Assembly: GCF_030056705.1 (NCBI RefSeq)
Contig: NZ_JASHIC010000033.1
Coordinates: 1 to 64,000 of the forward strand
Source of the DNA: Flectobacillus longus
GTDB lineage: Bacteria > Bacteroidota > Bacteroidia > Cytophagales > Spirosomataceae
Direction: 5' to 3'
Length of the DNA stretch: 64,000 bases
Below, piece after piece: positions 25,177-34,290 of the stretch (the stretch's first letter is position 1; every line of letters begins with the position of its first letter). Both the position numbers and the translations under genes were made by a program. The notes beneath the pieces were generated by a model. It was not told where the DNA came from and did no database searches. It was given only the letters and a program-made list of their open reading frames with translations.

Positions 25177-28173
25177 ATGAAACACTTTTACACTTCTTAT
25201 TTCAGAGTGTTAATACTCTGTATTTTACTTGTATTACCTCTTAGTCCTTTTGCGCAGTACTTGCCTCTAAAAACCATTTCATTTGTAGATGAAGTTGGGA
25301 AAAAAGCCTTAGTTAAATCAGTTGATAATATATTAGTCAAAGGAAATAAAGTTATTTATCTGGGTTCTAATGCAATTATTACAACTGATAACAGCGGATT
25401 ATTTGTCTCAAAAAATGACAACCTTTACCCACAAACAAGTCAGTTTTATAGTGATGCCAGCAATGTGGAGGTCGACAAATTAGGTAATTACTTCATTTTG
25501 AGTAGTTTGAATACGATTCAAAAATATAGCCCTAAGGGAATAATGCTGTTTTCGTTTGATGCATCAATTGCTGTTTCTGACAATTTTCAATCCTATGATT
25601 ATGATTTGGAGGTTGATGATTCAGGTACAATTTATATTGGTGGTTACAATGGCTATGTCCATAAATATGACAGCCAAGGTAGATATTTGGGCAGATTTGG
25701 TTCATCAGGTTTTGGCGATGGTCAATTCTTTGGTGTTATCAATAAAATTTTAGTTGGTAGTTCTGGTAAAATTTACGTTAGGTCGGGTGGAAGTACCGCC
25801 TACGCCAAAGTGCAAGTGTTTGATAATAAAGGTAATTATCTCTCAAAAGTTGAGTCCTCAGAAGGAATAAAAGATTTCACAATCGATTCTGATGAAAAAA
25901 TATATGTGCTTAAATCATCAAAAAACCTAAACTTGTATGTTTACAACAACGCTGGTGTTGAGTTATCTAAATCACCATACAGCAATGATATAAACGAAGT
26001 AGGGCAAATAGTTTTTGTGAAAAGTAACAAACAGGTAGTTGTTCAAACATTGAGTTTAAATGACTCGCAGTGGAGGTTTTTCGATGCTAGTACTAAACAG
26101 TTGATAACTGATGTATATACGCCATATACAGCTCCTGCACCTGTTAGTGTTCGTAGTATTCAAGCGCATCATTACACCAAAAGGCTATTTGTACTTGATG
26201 ATTATAAAATGATGGTATATGATTCGACTTATAAAGAGATTACAAGTTTGAGAAATTTTGATGCAGGTATAGTAGCAAAATATCACCCTATAACATTTGC
26301 ATTGGACAACAAAGGAAAGAGTTATTTCTTAACTCCAGAACGTTCTGGAGCCTACAACAAATATAGTTTGTATGAGGAAGGCAAACTGGATCAACCCCTT
26401 TTTACCCTTAGTTTAGATACTACTCCAGAGCAAATCTTTATGGATTATGACGAAAAAATGTTACCTATTGTACTGATAAAAGCATTCGACAACTTGACAG
26501 CTTACTATTTGAACGGACAGCAGTATATGAAAATCATTAGTAAGGGTGCAAATAAGGCATATAAAAAGATGGACGGAAATTACTTGATTATTAATGATAG
26601 TCCAAAAAATATTTTGAGCTTTGGTTTTCCCTTCAAAACCTTTATCCCTAAAGTATATACAGGATATTCAACAGTAGATGGATTTGTAGAAAATTCAAGT
26701 AGTGAATATATACATACCGTTAATGTTGAAGACTCAAGATCTCTTGAAATACAATCATTTGACCTTTCTGCAAGAAATATTGCAAGTGCCAGAGTAGAAG
26801 TTTCTCAAAACGGTGAAGCTAAAATAGCTACCATAAAGGATGATATAATTGTAAGTCGTGAGAGGTCTAATGAGATTAAAATATTTGGATTTACTCCAAA
26901 AGCCAACACACGAGCCAACATTATTACGGGTCCAAATACATTTAACTTTACAACCGAAATTACCTCAAAGAATATTAGTTCCGAGTTTAAGAGTAGTGTA
27001 AATAATTTGACTTATAAAATAATTTCAGGAGAATCCGTAACTATTAGCTCAACAGGTGAGCTCCAAATCGTAAAAGGCGGGAAATCAATATTGGAAGTAC
27101 GTTCAGCAGCAAGTGGGGCTTATGCAGAAACATATACTTTGGTAGAAATTTCGGTTGATAAGGCATATCAATCTTTTAGCTATACAACTAGTTATAAAAA
27201 GAAAATCACTGATTCGGACTTTACGATTGAGATTAAAAATACCAATAACACAAAGCCAACATTGTCAGTATTGTATGGTAATAGTGTAGAGTTTAATCCT
27301 GTAACTAATACGGTTAAAATCGTAGGTATTGGCCAAACATATATTTCTGTTATAGCACCAGAAGAAGACAGATATAGAGGGCATTTTGGTTCAATTATCA
27401 TAGATGTTGAGAGCGCGCCTAGGTTAACTCCCAATATAACCATTTCGAATGTCAGTAAAAAGGTAGACGATGTGATGTTTGATTTGAAGCCAACTACTGA
27501 TTCTGATTCTCCATTTACGTACACATTGCTTGAAGGAAACTCAGTTCAAGTTAGTGCAACGGGTCAAGTAAAAATACTTCAAAGCGGAGTTTCAACAGTA
27601 AAAGTATCGACTGCACAAACCATAAAATACAATACAGCCTCTGCGAATGTGATTATCACTGTAAATAAATATGATCAAATGATTACGGTAAATACTTTGC
27701 CAAATGAAGTATTACAGAACGTAAAGTCCTTGGATTTAACAGCAACAGCATCATCTTCTTTACCTGTTGCAATTACTGTAACTGGACCTGCTAAGTATGA
27801 GAATGGTAAAATTACATTTACAGGTATTCCAGGAACTGTTCAAATAGAGATTTCACAATCAGGAAATGCGAAGTATAATGCAATTAGTTTGAAAAAAACT
27901 ATTGAAGTCAAGCTTGTTTTAGGAGTCAACGAATTAGGAAACAATCAAGGAATGGTCGTATATCCTAATCCATTTGCAGAAAAAATCAATATTGACTCTG
28001 ATTATCAAGGCGGTATTATTCAGATTTTTGATACAAAAGGTCAACTTATGATTGAAAAAATATTAGAAGGAAAACAGCATGAAGTGAATTTGCAAATGCT
28101 TCCTTCTGGTGTATATATCCTCAAGTTTTCAAAAGGTGAAAAATCTATTCAACAAAAAATTATGAAATACTAG
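25177..28173 (+). CDS. Large secreted protein: beta-propeller, Ig-like repeats, T9SS tail
   Basis: 998 residues. Signal peptide to about 27 (LSPFAQ). Residues about 70-340 contain NHL-like propeller repeats (YIGGYNGYVHKYDSQGRYLG then RFGSSGFGDGQFFGV). Residues about 590-905 hold at least three Ig-like repeats of about 85-90 residues with recurring patterns such as KIISGESVTISSTGELQI, VLYGNSVEFNPVTNTVKIVG and LLEGNSVQVSATGQVKILQ. The last 75 residues (VVYPNPFAEKINIDS ... LPSGVYILKF) are a type A T9SS sorting domain, so it is a surface or released protein. The layout suggests an adhesin or glycan-binding protein, not an enzyme; no catalytic motif was found. Confidence 0.8.
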   Translation: MKHFYTSYFRVLILCILLVLPLSPFAQYLPLKTISFVDEVGKKALVKSVDNILVKGNKVIYLGSNAIITTDNSGLFVSKNDNLYPQTSQFYSDASNVEVDKLGNYFILSSLNTIQKYSPKGIMLFSFDASIAVSDNFQSYDYDLEVDDSGTIYIGGYNGYVHKYDSQGRYLGRFGSSGFGDGQFFGVINKILVGSSGKIYVRSGGSTAYAKVQVFDNKGNYLSKVESSEGIKDFTIDSDEKIYVLKSSKNLNLYVYNNAGVELSKSPYSNDINEVGQIVFVKSNKQVVVQTLSLNDSQWRFFDASTKQLITDVYTPYTAPAPVSVRSIQAHHYTKRLFVLDDYKMMVYDSTYKEITSLRNFDAGIVAKYHPITFALDNKGKSYFLTPERSGAYNKYSLYEEGKLDQPLFTLSLDTTPEQIFMDYDEKMLPIVLIKAFDNLTAYYLNGQQYMKIISKGANKAYKKMDGNYLIINDSPKNILSFGFPFKTFIPKVYTGYSTVDGFVENSSSEYIHTVNVEDSRSLEIQSFDLSARNIASARVEVSQNGEAKIATIKDDIIVSRERSNEIKIFGFTPKANTRANIITGPNTFNFTTEITSKNISSEFKSSVNNLTYKIISGESVTISSTGELQIVKGGKSILEVRSAASGAYAETYTLVEISVDKAYQSFSYTTSYKKKITDSDFTIEIKNTNNTKPTLSVLYGNSVEFNPVTNTVKIVGIGQTYISVIAPEEDRYRGHFGSIIIDVESAPRLTPNITISNVSKKVDDVMFDLKPTTDSDSPFTYTLLEGNSVQVSATGQVKILQSGVSTVKVSTAQTIKYNTASANVIITVNKYDQMITVNTLPNEVLQNVKSLDLTATASSSLPVAITVTGPAKYENGKITFTGIPGTVQIEISQSGNAKYNAISLKKTIEVKLVLGVNELGNNQGMVVYPNPFAEKINIDSDYQGGIIQIFDTKGQLMIEKILEGKQHEVNLQMLPSGVYILKFSKGEKSIQQKIMKY

Positions 28174-28233
28174 TTTCGTAAATGTTTGATTGTAGGAATA
28201 TCTAAAGCGTATTGCTACCAGTATATATTTTTA

Positions 28234-28275
28234 AAAGCCCTAGATAAAAATGAATTCATTTTTATCTAGGGCTTT
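28234..28275. terminator. 42-bp perfect palindromic bidirectional terminator
   Basis: 21-bp arms meet with no loop (28234-28254 and 28255-28275), core AAAATGAATTCATTTT, outer AAAGCCCTAG. It separates the convergent T9SS protein and GH92 genes. Confidence 0.85.
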
Positions 28276-28310
28276 GCCTTATCTTCAAATTAAGAGAAGA
28301 TAATAATCAA

Positions 28311-30608
28311 TTACTTTACAAACGAATAAGGAATGTCTGTCTCCGATACACCTCTGTTCGTAGCTGGGCTTGACTGCATCAAGAAATCCAAAGTAGCTCC
28401 TTTTTGCAAATCATTGTGACTCAACCAGTTTTTAGAATAATCTTTGCCATTCCATTTCAAATTGCCAATATACTTATTATCAGCGCTATTATTTGGCGCT
28501 TTAATGACAACTTGTTTACCATTCTCAAGTGACAAGGTAACTTTTTTGAACAATGGAGCACCTAATACATATTGGTCTGTACCTGGACAAACAGGGTAGA
28601 AGCCCATCGCTGAGAAAACATACCAAGCGGAAGTCTGTCCGTTATCTTCGTCACCACAGTAACCGTCTGGTGTTGGTTGATATAATTTGTTCATTACTTC
28701 ACGCACCCAGTATTGTGATTTCCAAGGTTGTCCTGCATAGTTGTACAAATAAGGCATGTGCTGTATTGGCTGATTGCCATGTGCATAATTACCCATATTC
28801 ATAATTTGCATTTCACGAATTTCATGAATTACAAAGCCGTAATACGAATCATCAAATACGGGTGGAACCACAAAAACAGAATCCAACATATTAGCAAATT
28901 CCTTTTTGCCGCCCATTAAGTTTGATAATCCATTGATGTCATGGAATACACTCCAAGTGTAGTGCCAAGAGTTACCTTCAGTGAACGCATCGCCCCATTT
29001 GAACGGATTGAAAGGCGATTGGAATGTCCCATCAGCATTTTTACCACGCATCAATTTATGACTTGGGTCATAAAGGTTCTTGTAATTTTGTGAACGCTTG
29101 GCAAATCTCTCTAATTCTGATGCTGGCTTATTTAATGCTTTTCCTAACTGATAAATACAAAAGTCATCATACGCATATTCGAGTGTACGAGCAGCATTTT
29201 CGTTGATTTTTACATCATAAGGCACATATCCCAAATCGTTGTAGTATTTCACACCTTTACGACCTACCGATGTTAATGGACCTTCGTTTTCGCTGTTTTT
29301 CAACATTGCTTGATATAGTGTTTCAACATCAAAACCTCTAACGCCTTTGATATAAGCATCGGCTATCAATGAAGCCGAGTTTGAACCAATCATACAATCA
29401 CGGTGTCCGGGACTTGCCCATTCTGGGAGAAACCCACTTTCTTTATAGGCATTCACCAAACCCTCCATAATATGAGAGTTAAGGTCACGGTGCATCAGGT
29501 TGAAAAATGGAAATACCGCACGGAAAGTATCCCAAAATCCATTATCTGTAAACATATATCCCGGCAATACTTGACCGTTATAAGGGCTATAGTGAACAAC
29601 TTTTCCTTTGGCATCTAGTTCATAGAATTTTCTTGGAAAAAGCATGGTACGATACAAACACGAGTAAAACGTACGAGTTTGGTCTACGCTGCCGCCTTCC
29701 ACTGCAATTCTTGAAAGAGCTGTATTCCAAATACCTTTTCCTAAGTTTTTAATCTCCTCAAATGATTGACTTCCTACTTCTTTGAGGTTAATTTCAGCTT
29801 GTTCGAAACTGATAAAAGAAGAAGCAATTTTAGCCGTTACCTGCTCACCGCGTTTTGAGATTTTGAAGCCAACAACAGCCCCAACATGATTATCTGTTAC
29901 CGATAATTCGTTTGTAAGCAATTCTTTTGCCTTCCAGACCGATTTGTAAGTAATTGGCTTATCAAATTGAATGATGAAGTAATTCTTGAAGTTTTCAGGA
30001 ACGCCACCACTGTTTTTGGTGGTGTAGCCAATAATCTGATTTTTTTCAGGAATAATTTTCACAAAAGAACCTTTATCCAAAGCGTCAATTACCACAAAAG
30101 CGCTGTCAGTTTTGGGAAAGGTAAAGCGCATCATAGCCGCACGTTCAGTAGGAGTGATTTCGGTAGTAACGTCATGATCTGCCAAATACACACTGTAGTA
30201 ATAGGGCTTGGCAATTTCGGATTTGTGCGAAAACCAGCTAGCACGTTGGTCTTCATGAAAACGAATTTTACCAGTAATAGGCATAATCGCAAACTGACCA
30301 TAGTCGTTGATCCACGGACTTGGCTGGTGTGTTTGTTTGAAGCCACGAATTTTGTCGGCATCATAAGTATAAGCCCAACCATCGCCCATTTTACCAGTTT
30401 GTGGCATCCAGAAATTCATCCCCCAAGGCAAAGCAATGGCAGGATAGGTATTTCCTGTAGAAAGGCTAGGTTTTGAGGCAGTACCCATCAGAGGATTAAT
30501 CCATTCTACGGGGTCATTTACTTTGTCAACGGTTTGTGCTTGTGAACCAAGCGTCAAACTGCCTAATAAAAGAGTTAAAATTTTGGAGTTTTTTAGAAAA
30601 TTGGTCAT
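28311..30608 (-). CDS. GH92 alpha-mannosidase
   Basis: 765 residues, the normal length for a secreted GH92 enzyme. Signal peptide to about 25 (GSQAQT), N-terminal beta-sandwich starting WINPLMGTASKP and GNTYPAIALPWGMN, and the (alpha/alpha)6 catalytic domain with the family motifs EGNSWHYTW, GDEDNGQTSAWYVFSAMGFY and GTDQYVLGAP. GH92 enzymes are calcium-dependent exo-mannosidases that remove alpha-linked mannose, for example from N-glycans or mannan; the linkage preference cannot be read here. It stands alone rather than in a polysaccharide locus and is probably periplasmic. Confidence 0.94.
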   Translation of the reverse strand: MTNFLKNSKILTLLLGSLTLGSQAQTVDKVNDPVEWINPLMGTASKPSLSTGNTYPAIALPWGMNFWMPQTGKMGDGWAYTYDADKIRGFKQTHQPSPWINDYGQFAIMPITGKIRFHEDQRASWFSHKSEIAKPYYYSVYLADHDVTTEITPTERAAMMRFTFPKTDSAFVVIDALDKGSFVKIIPEKNQIIGYTTKNSGGVPENFKNYFIIQFDKPITYKSVWKAKELLTNELSVTDNHVGAVVGFKISKRGEQVTAKIASSFISFEQAEINLKEVGSQSFEEIKNLGKGIWNTALSRIAVEGGSVDQTRTFYSCLYRTMLFPRKFYELDAKGKVVHYSPYNGQVLPGYMFTDNGFWDTFRAVFPFFNLMHRDLNSHIMEGLVNAYKESGFLPEWASPGHRDCMIGSNSASLIADAYIKGVRGFDVETLYQAMLKNSENEGPLTSVGRKGVKYYNDLGYVPYDVKINENAARTLEYAYDDFCIYQLGKALNKPASELERFAKRSQNYKNLYDPSHKLMRGKNADGTFQSPFNPFKWGDAFTEGNSWHYTWSVFHDINGLSNLMGGKKEFANMLDSVFVVPPVFDDSYYGFVIHEIREMQIMNMGNYAHGNQPIQHMPYLYNYAGQPWKSQYWVREVMNKLYQPTPDGYCGDEDNGQTSAWYVFSAMGFYPVCPGTDQYVLGAPLFKKVTLSLENGKQVVIKAPNNSADNKYIGNLKWNGKDYSKNWLSHNDLQKGATLDFLMQSSPATNRGVSETDIPYSFVK

Positions 30609-30904
30609 TTTTTTAAAATTTCAGGGAGTAAAAAAATGTTTGATTATAGAATTAATGTAAAAAATTGAGATTGGCGTTGAAGTTAACAGATTTGTTTGAA
30701 ATGATTATAAGCATTTGCATGAGAGTCCGAAAAATAAAAGTTTGTGACTTTCTGGTTTTTTTTCAGTAATTTAAGAAAGCACTCATTATAAATCTATAAA
30801 TTTTGCTAACAATTAAGTATAATTACTTATTTTATTATTAATAATAAATACTCAAATTTGTAACATCAAAGTGCTATTACAATGAAACAAGACTTTCGAG
30901 AGCC

Positions 30905-30961
30905 ATGATTGTGGTTATCATAATAATATTTGGTGTAGTTTGGAATAGCGTATCGATTTAG
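30905..30961 (+). CDS. Possible 18-residue hydrophobic peptide
   Basis: ATG at 30905 to TAG at 30959-30961 encodes MIVVIIIIFGVVWNSVSI, almost entirely hydrophobic, and the stop codon lies inside the loop of the terminator that follows. Small hydrophobic peptides of this kind are seen as type I toxins or leader peptides, but a chance frame in AT-rich DNA is the default explanation. No upstream promoter was identified. Confidence 0.15.
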   Translation: MIVVIIIIFGVVWNSVSI

Positions 30962-30980
30962 TTGATACGCTATTTTTTTT
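30944..30980 (+). terminator. Rho-independent terminator before the riboswitch
   Basis: 11-bp perfect stem AATAGCGTATC / GATACGCTATT (30944-30954, 30964-30974) followed by a T-run to 30980. It ends a plus-strand transcript, yet no plus-strand gene of normal size lies between it and the GH92 gene, which is on the other strand. It may insulate the B12 operon or end a short RNA. Confidence 0.7.
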
Positions 30981-30996
30981 GTCCTAATTTTTTCCA

Positions 30997-31004
30997 TAAC
31001 TTTG
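30997..31004 (+). promoter_or_regulatory. -7 box of the B12 operon
   Basis: TAACTTTG matches TAnnTTTG just before the riboswitch. A TTTG at 30978-30981 is the nearest -33 candidate, but the spacing (15 bp) is short. Confidence 0.45.
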
Positions 31005-31011
31005 CCAACAG

Positions 31012-31190
31012 TTTATGGTGCTTTAGTTTTTCCCAGTAAAAACCTCAAAGCTTAATAGGGAATCAGGTGTGATACCTGAACTGTCCCCGCAACTGTAACA
31101 CTCAATTGTGTCAACTCAATCCTCATAACCACTGAATTTATTTCGGGAAGGTTCGAGTTTGACGAGTGAAGTCAGGAGACCTGCCATAGA
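31012..31190 (+). ncRNA. Cobalamin riboswitch
   Basis: The leader holds the conserved blocks of a B12 aptamer in the right order: TAATAGGGAATCAGGTG with GATACCTGAACTGTCCC (31044-31086), CGCAACTGTAAC, AACCACTG, a GGGAAGG block, and the B12 box AGTCAGGAGACCTGCC at 31170-31185. The expression platform is not clear; a weak hairpin with a U-tract near 31252-31260 would allow transcription termination. Binding of adenosylcobalamin or methylcobalamin should shut off the downstream uptake and salvage genes, from the BtuB-like receptor probably to cobC. Confidence 0.95.
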
Positions 31191-31364
31191 TTATTCTTGA
31201 TACGCGCTTACGGAGGATGAGCAAAAATCGAGCGTTCGCAAAGTATTTTCGCTTTTTTTATTGACCATTATCAACATTTTTAAACAGTTCTCTGTGCTGC
31301 TTTTGCGGTAATAGAATGAATGTTTTGGAGTGGGTGAATAAAAAAATGGAAGTTCAAATTCTAA

Positions 31365-33332
31365 ATGTTTTATTCTTCAAAGTTATTTCCATCAGTCGTA
31401 TTGCTTGCCTTGTGCGCAAGCGTAGAAAGTATTGCTCAAAATTCAGAAAAGACACAGGTGCTTGATGAGGTAGTTGTTAGTACAAACAAATATCCTCAAA
31501 AGCAGTCTCAGTCTGGAAAAGTAGTTACAGTAATTGATGCTGCTACAATCCAACGTAGCAAAGGTAAAACCGTAGGCGAGTTGTTGAATCAACAAGTTGG
31601 TCTTACGGTAATTGGTTCTCAAAATACACTTGGTACAAACCAAGATTTGTATTTGCGTGGCGCAGGCGCTGGATATACCTTGATTTTGGTTGATGGCCTG
31701 CCTGTATATGACCCTTCAGGTTCTTCTACCTCATTTGACATCAACTTGATTGCTATCGATCAAATCGAGCGTATCGAGATTTTGAAAGGCGGTCAGTCTA
31801 GTTTGTATGGTTCTGATGCTGTAGCTGGCGTAATTAATATTATTACGACAAAAAATAGTGGTAAAAAATTAGGTCTTGGCGGAAGTTTAGCGGGCGGTAG
31901 TTATGACACATATCGTGCGAGCATAAATGCAGGCTGTCAGTACAAAAAAACGACTTATGGCTTGTCGTGGAATGGTACTAAATCAAATGGTATCTCTGCA
32001 GCAAAACAGCCAGAAACAGCCAAAACTGCCTTTGATAATGACGGTTTCAAACAGAACAATATCCAAGTAAAATTAGGTCAGCAAATAGGTGAAAACTTGA
32101 CCTTGAGAGCTGATTTGATGAGTAATTACTACAAAACAGACTTGGATGCAGGATCTTTCAAAGACGAAAAAGACTATACATTTGAAAATAAAAACTTGCT
32201 TTGGTCTGTTGGCGGTGCTTACCAATTGAAAAATGGAAAGTTAACGGTCAATTTTCAGCAAACCAATGGTCAAAGGGTATATGTCGACGATTCGGTTCAT
32301 GTGGAGGCTGGTGCTTTTGCCAAATATTCTTATGGTTATTACCGTGGCGTAGCAAGATTTGCGGAGGCTTACTATGCTCATACATTTTCTGATAAAATCA
32401 AATGGGTATTAGGTGTCGAAAATCGTTGGCAAAACACCGACCAAACGTATTTGTCTATCAGTAGCTATGGCCCTTACGAGAGTCCAGCTATTAAAGCTTC
32501 AACAGCCAATACAAGTTTGTTTAGTGGCTACACTTCTTTGAATTTGCAAGACTTCAATGGCTTTGGTTTAGAGCTTGGTGGACGTTACAACAATCATTCT
32601 ATTTATGGTAACAATTTTACGTATAACGTTAATCCGTTCTATTGGATTGGAAGTAGATTAAAAGTATTAGCTACCTATTCTTCAAGCTACAAAGCGCCAT
32701 CCTTATACCAATTATTCTCACCTTATGGCAACGAAGCTTTGAAGCCAGAGGTAGGTAAAACAGGTGAAATCGGTGCTCAATTTTTTAGCAAAAATCACCA
32801 ATCATATATTCGTGGGGTGTACTTCAATCGCAATATCAAAGATGTGATTGCTTATATCAGTATCAACCAAGACCCTTGGGGACGTTATGTAAATTTGAGT
32901 CAACAGAAAGACCATGGGTTTGAAGTAGATGCTCAATGGAGCATTGGCAAAGCACAAGTAAAAGCTAATTATACTTTTGTAGATGGCGAAGTTACGACAC
33001 AAGTAGCTGGGAAAGATACTACTTATGCTAATCTTTTCCGTCGTCCAAAACATACAGTTAACGTAAATGTGGCTTATCAAATCTTGAAAAATTGGTCAGC
33101 TCAATTAGCACTTCGTTCGGTAAGCAAAGCAAGTAGTGGTCCTTACGACGATGCTAAAGTTGTTCTCGGAAATTACACAACATTAGATTTTTATACAGAG
33201 TATCAAATCAATTCGACTATCAAATTATTCTTTGATTTGAAAAACCTTACAGACAAGGAGTTTTCAGACGTACCAGGCTACAATAGCCGTCGTCGTAACT
33301 TCATGGCTGGAGCGGTATTTAGTATTCACTAA
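31365..33332 (+). CDS. TonB-dependent receptor, BtuB-like corrinoid transporter
   Basis: 655 residues. Signal peptide to about 25 (ESIAQ), a TonB box (VLDEVVVST, about 32-40), a plug domain (about 50-165 with GQSSLYGSDAVAGVINIIT) and a 22-strand barrel. It lacks the extra carboxypeptidase and STN domains of SusC proteins, and its length is close to E. coli BtuB (about 600). The riboswitch directly upstream and the cob genes downstream make vitamin B12 or a related corrinoid the substrate with good confidence. A hairpin follows the gene. Confidence 0.92.
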   Translation: MFYSSKLFPSVVLLALCASVESIAQNSEKTQVLDEVVVSTNKYPQKQSQSGKVVTVIDAATIQRSKGKTVGELLNQQVGLTVIGSQNTLGTNQDLYLRGAGAGYTLILVDGLPVYDPSGSSTSFDINLIAIDQIERIEILKGGQSSLYGSDAVAGVINIITTKNSGKKLGLGGSLAGGSYDTYRASINAGCQYKKTTYGLSWNGTKSNGISAAKQPETAKTAFDNDGFKQNNIQVKLGQQIGENLTLRADLMSNYYKTDLDAGSFKDEKDYTFENKNLLWSVGGAYQLKNGKLTVNFQQTNGQRVYVDDSVHVEAGAFAKYSYGYYRGVARFAEAYYAHTFSDKIKWVLGVENRWQNTDQTYLSISSYGPYESPAIKASTANTSLFSGYTSLNLQDFNGFGLELGGRYNNHSIYGNNFTYNVNPFYWIGSRLKVLATYSSSYKAPSLYQLFSPYGNEALKPEVGKTGEIGAQFFSKNHQSYIRGVYFNRNIKDVIAYISINQDPWGRYVNLSQQKDHGFEVDAQWSIGKAQVKANYTFVDGEVTTQVAGKDTTYANLFRRPKHTVNVNVAYQILKNWSAQLALRSVSKASSGPYDDAKVVLGNYTTLDFYTEYQINSTIKLFFDLKNLTDKEFSDVPGYNSRRRNFMAGAVFSIH

Positions 33333-33342
33333 AAGGCAAGGC

Positions 33343-33370
33343 AAGGTAGAAAACATTGATTTTCTGCCTT
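33343..33370 (+). other. Hairpin between the BtuB-like and DUF6580 genes
   Basis: 11-bp stem with one G-U pair (33343-33353 with 33360-33370) and only a short U-tract. It may act as an attenuator or mRNA-processing site that lets the receptor be made in excess of the downstream proteins. Confidence 0.4.
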
Positions 33371-33395
33371 TCTAACAGTAAAAACGATTACAAAC

Positions 33396-33992
33396 ATGAC
33401 AAAAACACAACTAAATCCACGTGTAAGTCTGCTACTATCAATTGTAATTTTGGTAGGAACAGCACGTCTCATCAACGCCTCATGTCTCAATCCTTTGAGT
33501 AATTTTACGCCAATTGGCGCTATGGGCTTATTTGGAGGTACGTATTTTTCTCAACGCTGGAAAGCCTTCGCATTTCCTTTATTGACACTTTTATTTTCTG
33601 ACTTAATCATCAATGGGATGATTTATGGAGGAAAATACGGTATCATGTATAGCGGCTGGATGTATAATTACGCCATTTTTGCTGGCATTGTATTGCTCGG
33701 AAAGGTTTTGATGAAAAAAGTAAATCTTCAAAATTTCTTATTGAGTGGTGTAGCTGCATCGGTAGGATTTTGGTTGCTGGTTGACTTTGGTGTTTGGTTT
33801 GGTGGAGGTATGGATATTCGCACAGGCGGAGCACTTTCAAGAGATTTGAATGGCTTAATCCAATGCTATATCCAAGGATACCCATATATGCTTAATTTCT
33901 TAGCAGGAACATTGGGTTATGGTGCCGTGATGTTTGGCGCTATTGAATTTGCAAAAACAAAATTACCGAATATTGCCTTTGAACAAGCTTAG
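33396..33992 (+). CDS. DUF6580 membrane protein, candidate inner-membrane corrinoid transporter
   Basis: 198 residues with about five or six hydrophobic segments. The opening (TARLINASCLNPLSNFTPIG then AMGLFGGTYFSQRW) and the paired-helix layout resemble the substrate-binding (S) components of ECF-type vitamin transporters, and this family is annotated as DUF6580. It is the second gene of the riboswitch-controlled operon, 63 bp after the receptor. No BtuCD permease/ATPase genes are in the operon, so this protein is a reasonable candidate to carry B12 across the inner membrane, alone or with ECF energising subunits encoded elsewhere. The family assignment is fair; the transport role is inference. 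Confidence 0.7.
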   Translation: MTKTQLNPRVSLLLSIVILVGTARLINASCLNPLSNFTPIGAMGLFGGTYFSQRWKAFAFPLLTLLFSDLIINGMIYGGKYGIMYSGWMYNYAIFAGIVLLGKVLMKKVNLQNFLLSGVAASVGFWLLVDFGVWFGGGMDIRTGGALSRDLNGLIQCYIQGYPYMLNFLAGTLGYGAVMFGAIEFAKTKLPNIAFEQA

Positions 33993-34290
33993 TATTTAGT
34001 TCTGAAAAATCTGGTTAATTTTTCAAAGTAACACTTTTTAATTTCTCAATCATACCTATAACCTATTGTTTAATATATACTCGGATCAACTATAATAGTT
34101 CACACCTTTTTTAATAATAAATTGTAAATTTTTGATAATCAGTAGTTTATTTGTTTTTAGGTAAATCCAATAGGTATTGAGGTAAAAGTTTAAAAATGTT
34201 TCTTCGGAAACCAGAGAAACATTCGCCAAAAGCTGATAGCCCAAACCTCACAGCCAATTACCGTCCAAACCCCATAGCCATTTATTTAAT
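33993..34290. other. Spacer inside the B12 operon
   Basis: 298 bp between the DUF6580 and BtuF-like genes, unusually long for an operon. The first 160 bp are AT-rich with nothing recognised; the rest is heptad element 6. An internal promoter is possible but no TAnnTTTG box was found. Confidence 0.45.
34157..34280. repeat. Heptad-repeat element 6 (AGGTA / GCC type)
   Basis: Block A: ttaggta, aatccaa, taggtat, tgaggta (34157-34184). Spacer has TTTAAAAATGTTTCTT. Block B: eight 7-mers, gccaaaa, gctgata, gcccaaa, cctcaca, gccaatt, accgtcc, aaacccc, atagcca (34225-34280), ending 10 bp before the BtuF-like start codon. Confidence 0.65.

Larger units (their letters stand above)
30609..31364. other. 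Long leader region with terminator and cobalamin riboswitch
   Basis: 756 bp between the divergent GH92 and BtuB-like genes. 30609-30900 is AT-rich with nothing recognised; it is followed by a tiny frame with a terminator (30905-30980), a -7 box (30997-31004), the riboswitch (31012-31190) and about 170 bp of leader before the ATG. Confidence 0.6.

Noticed and set aside
29967-30476. 169-residue plus-strand frame inside the GH92 gene
   Set aside because: It lies wholly antisense to a well-supported GH92 enzyme and shows no domain.
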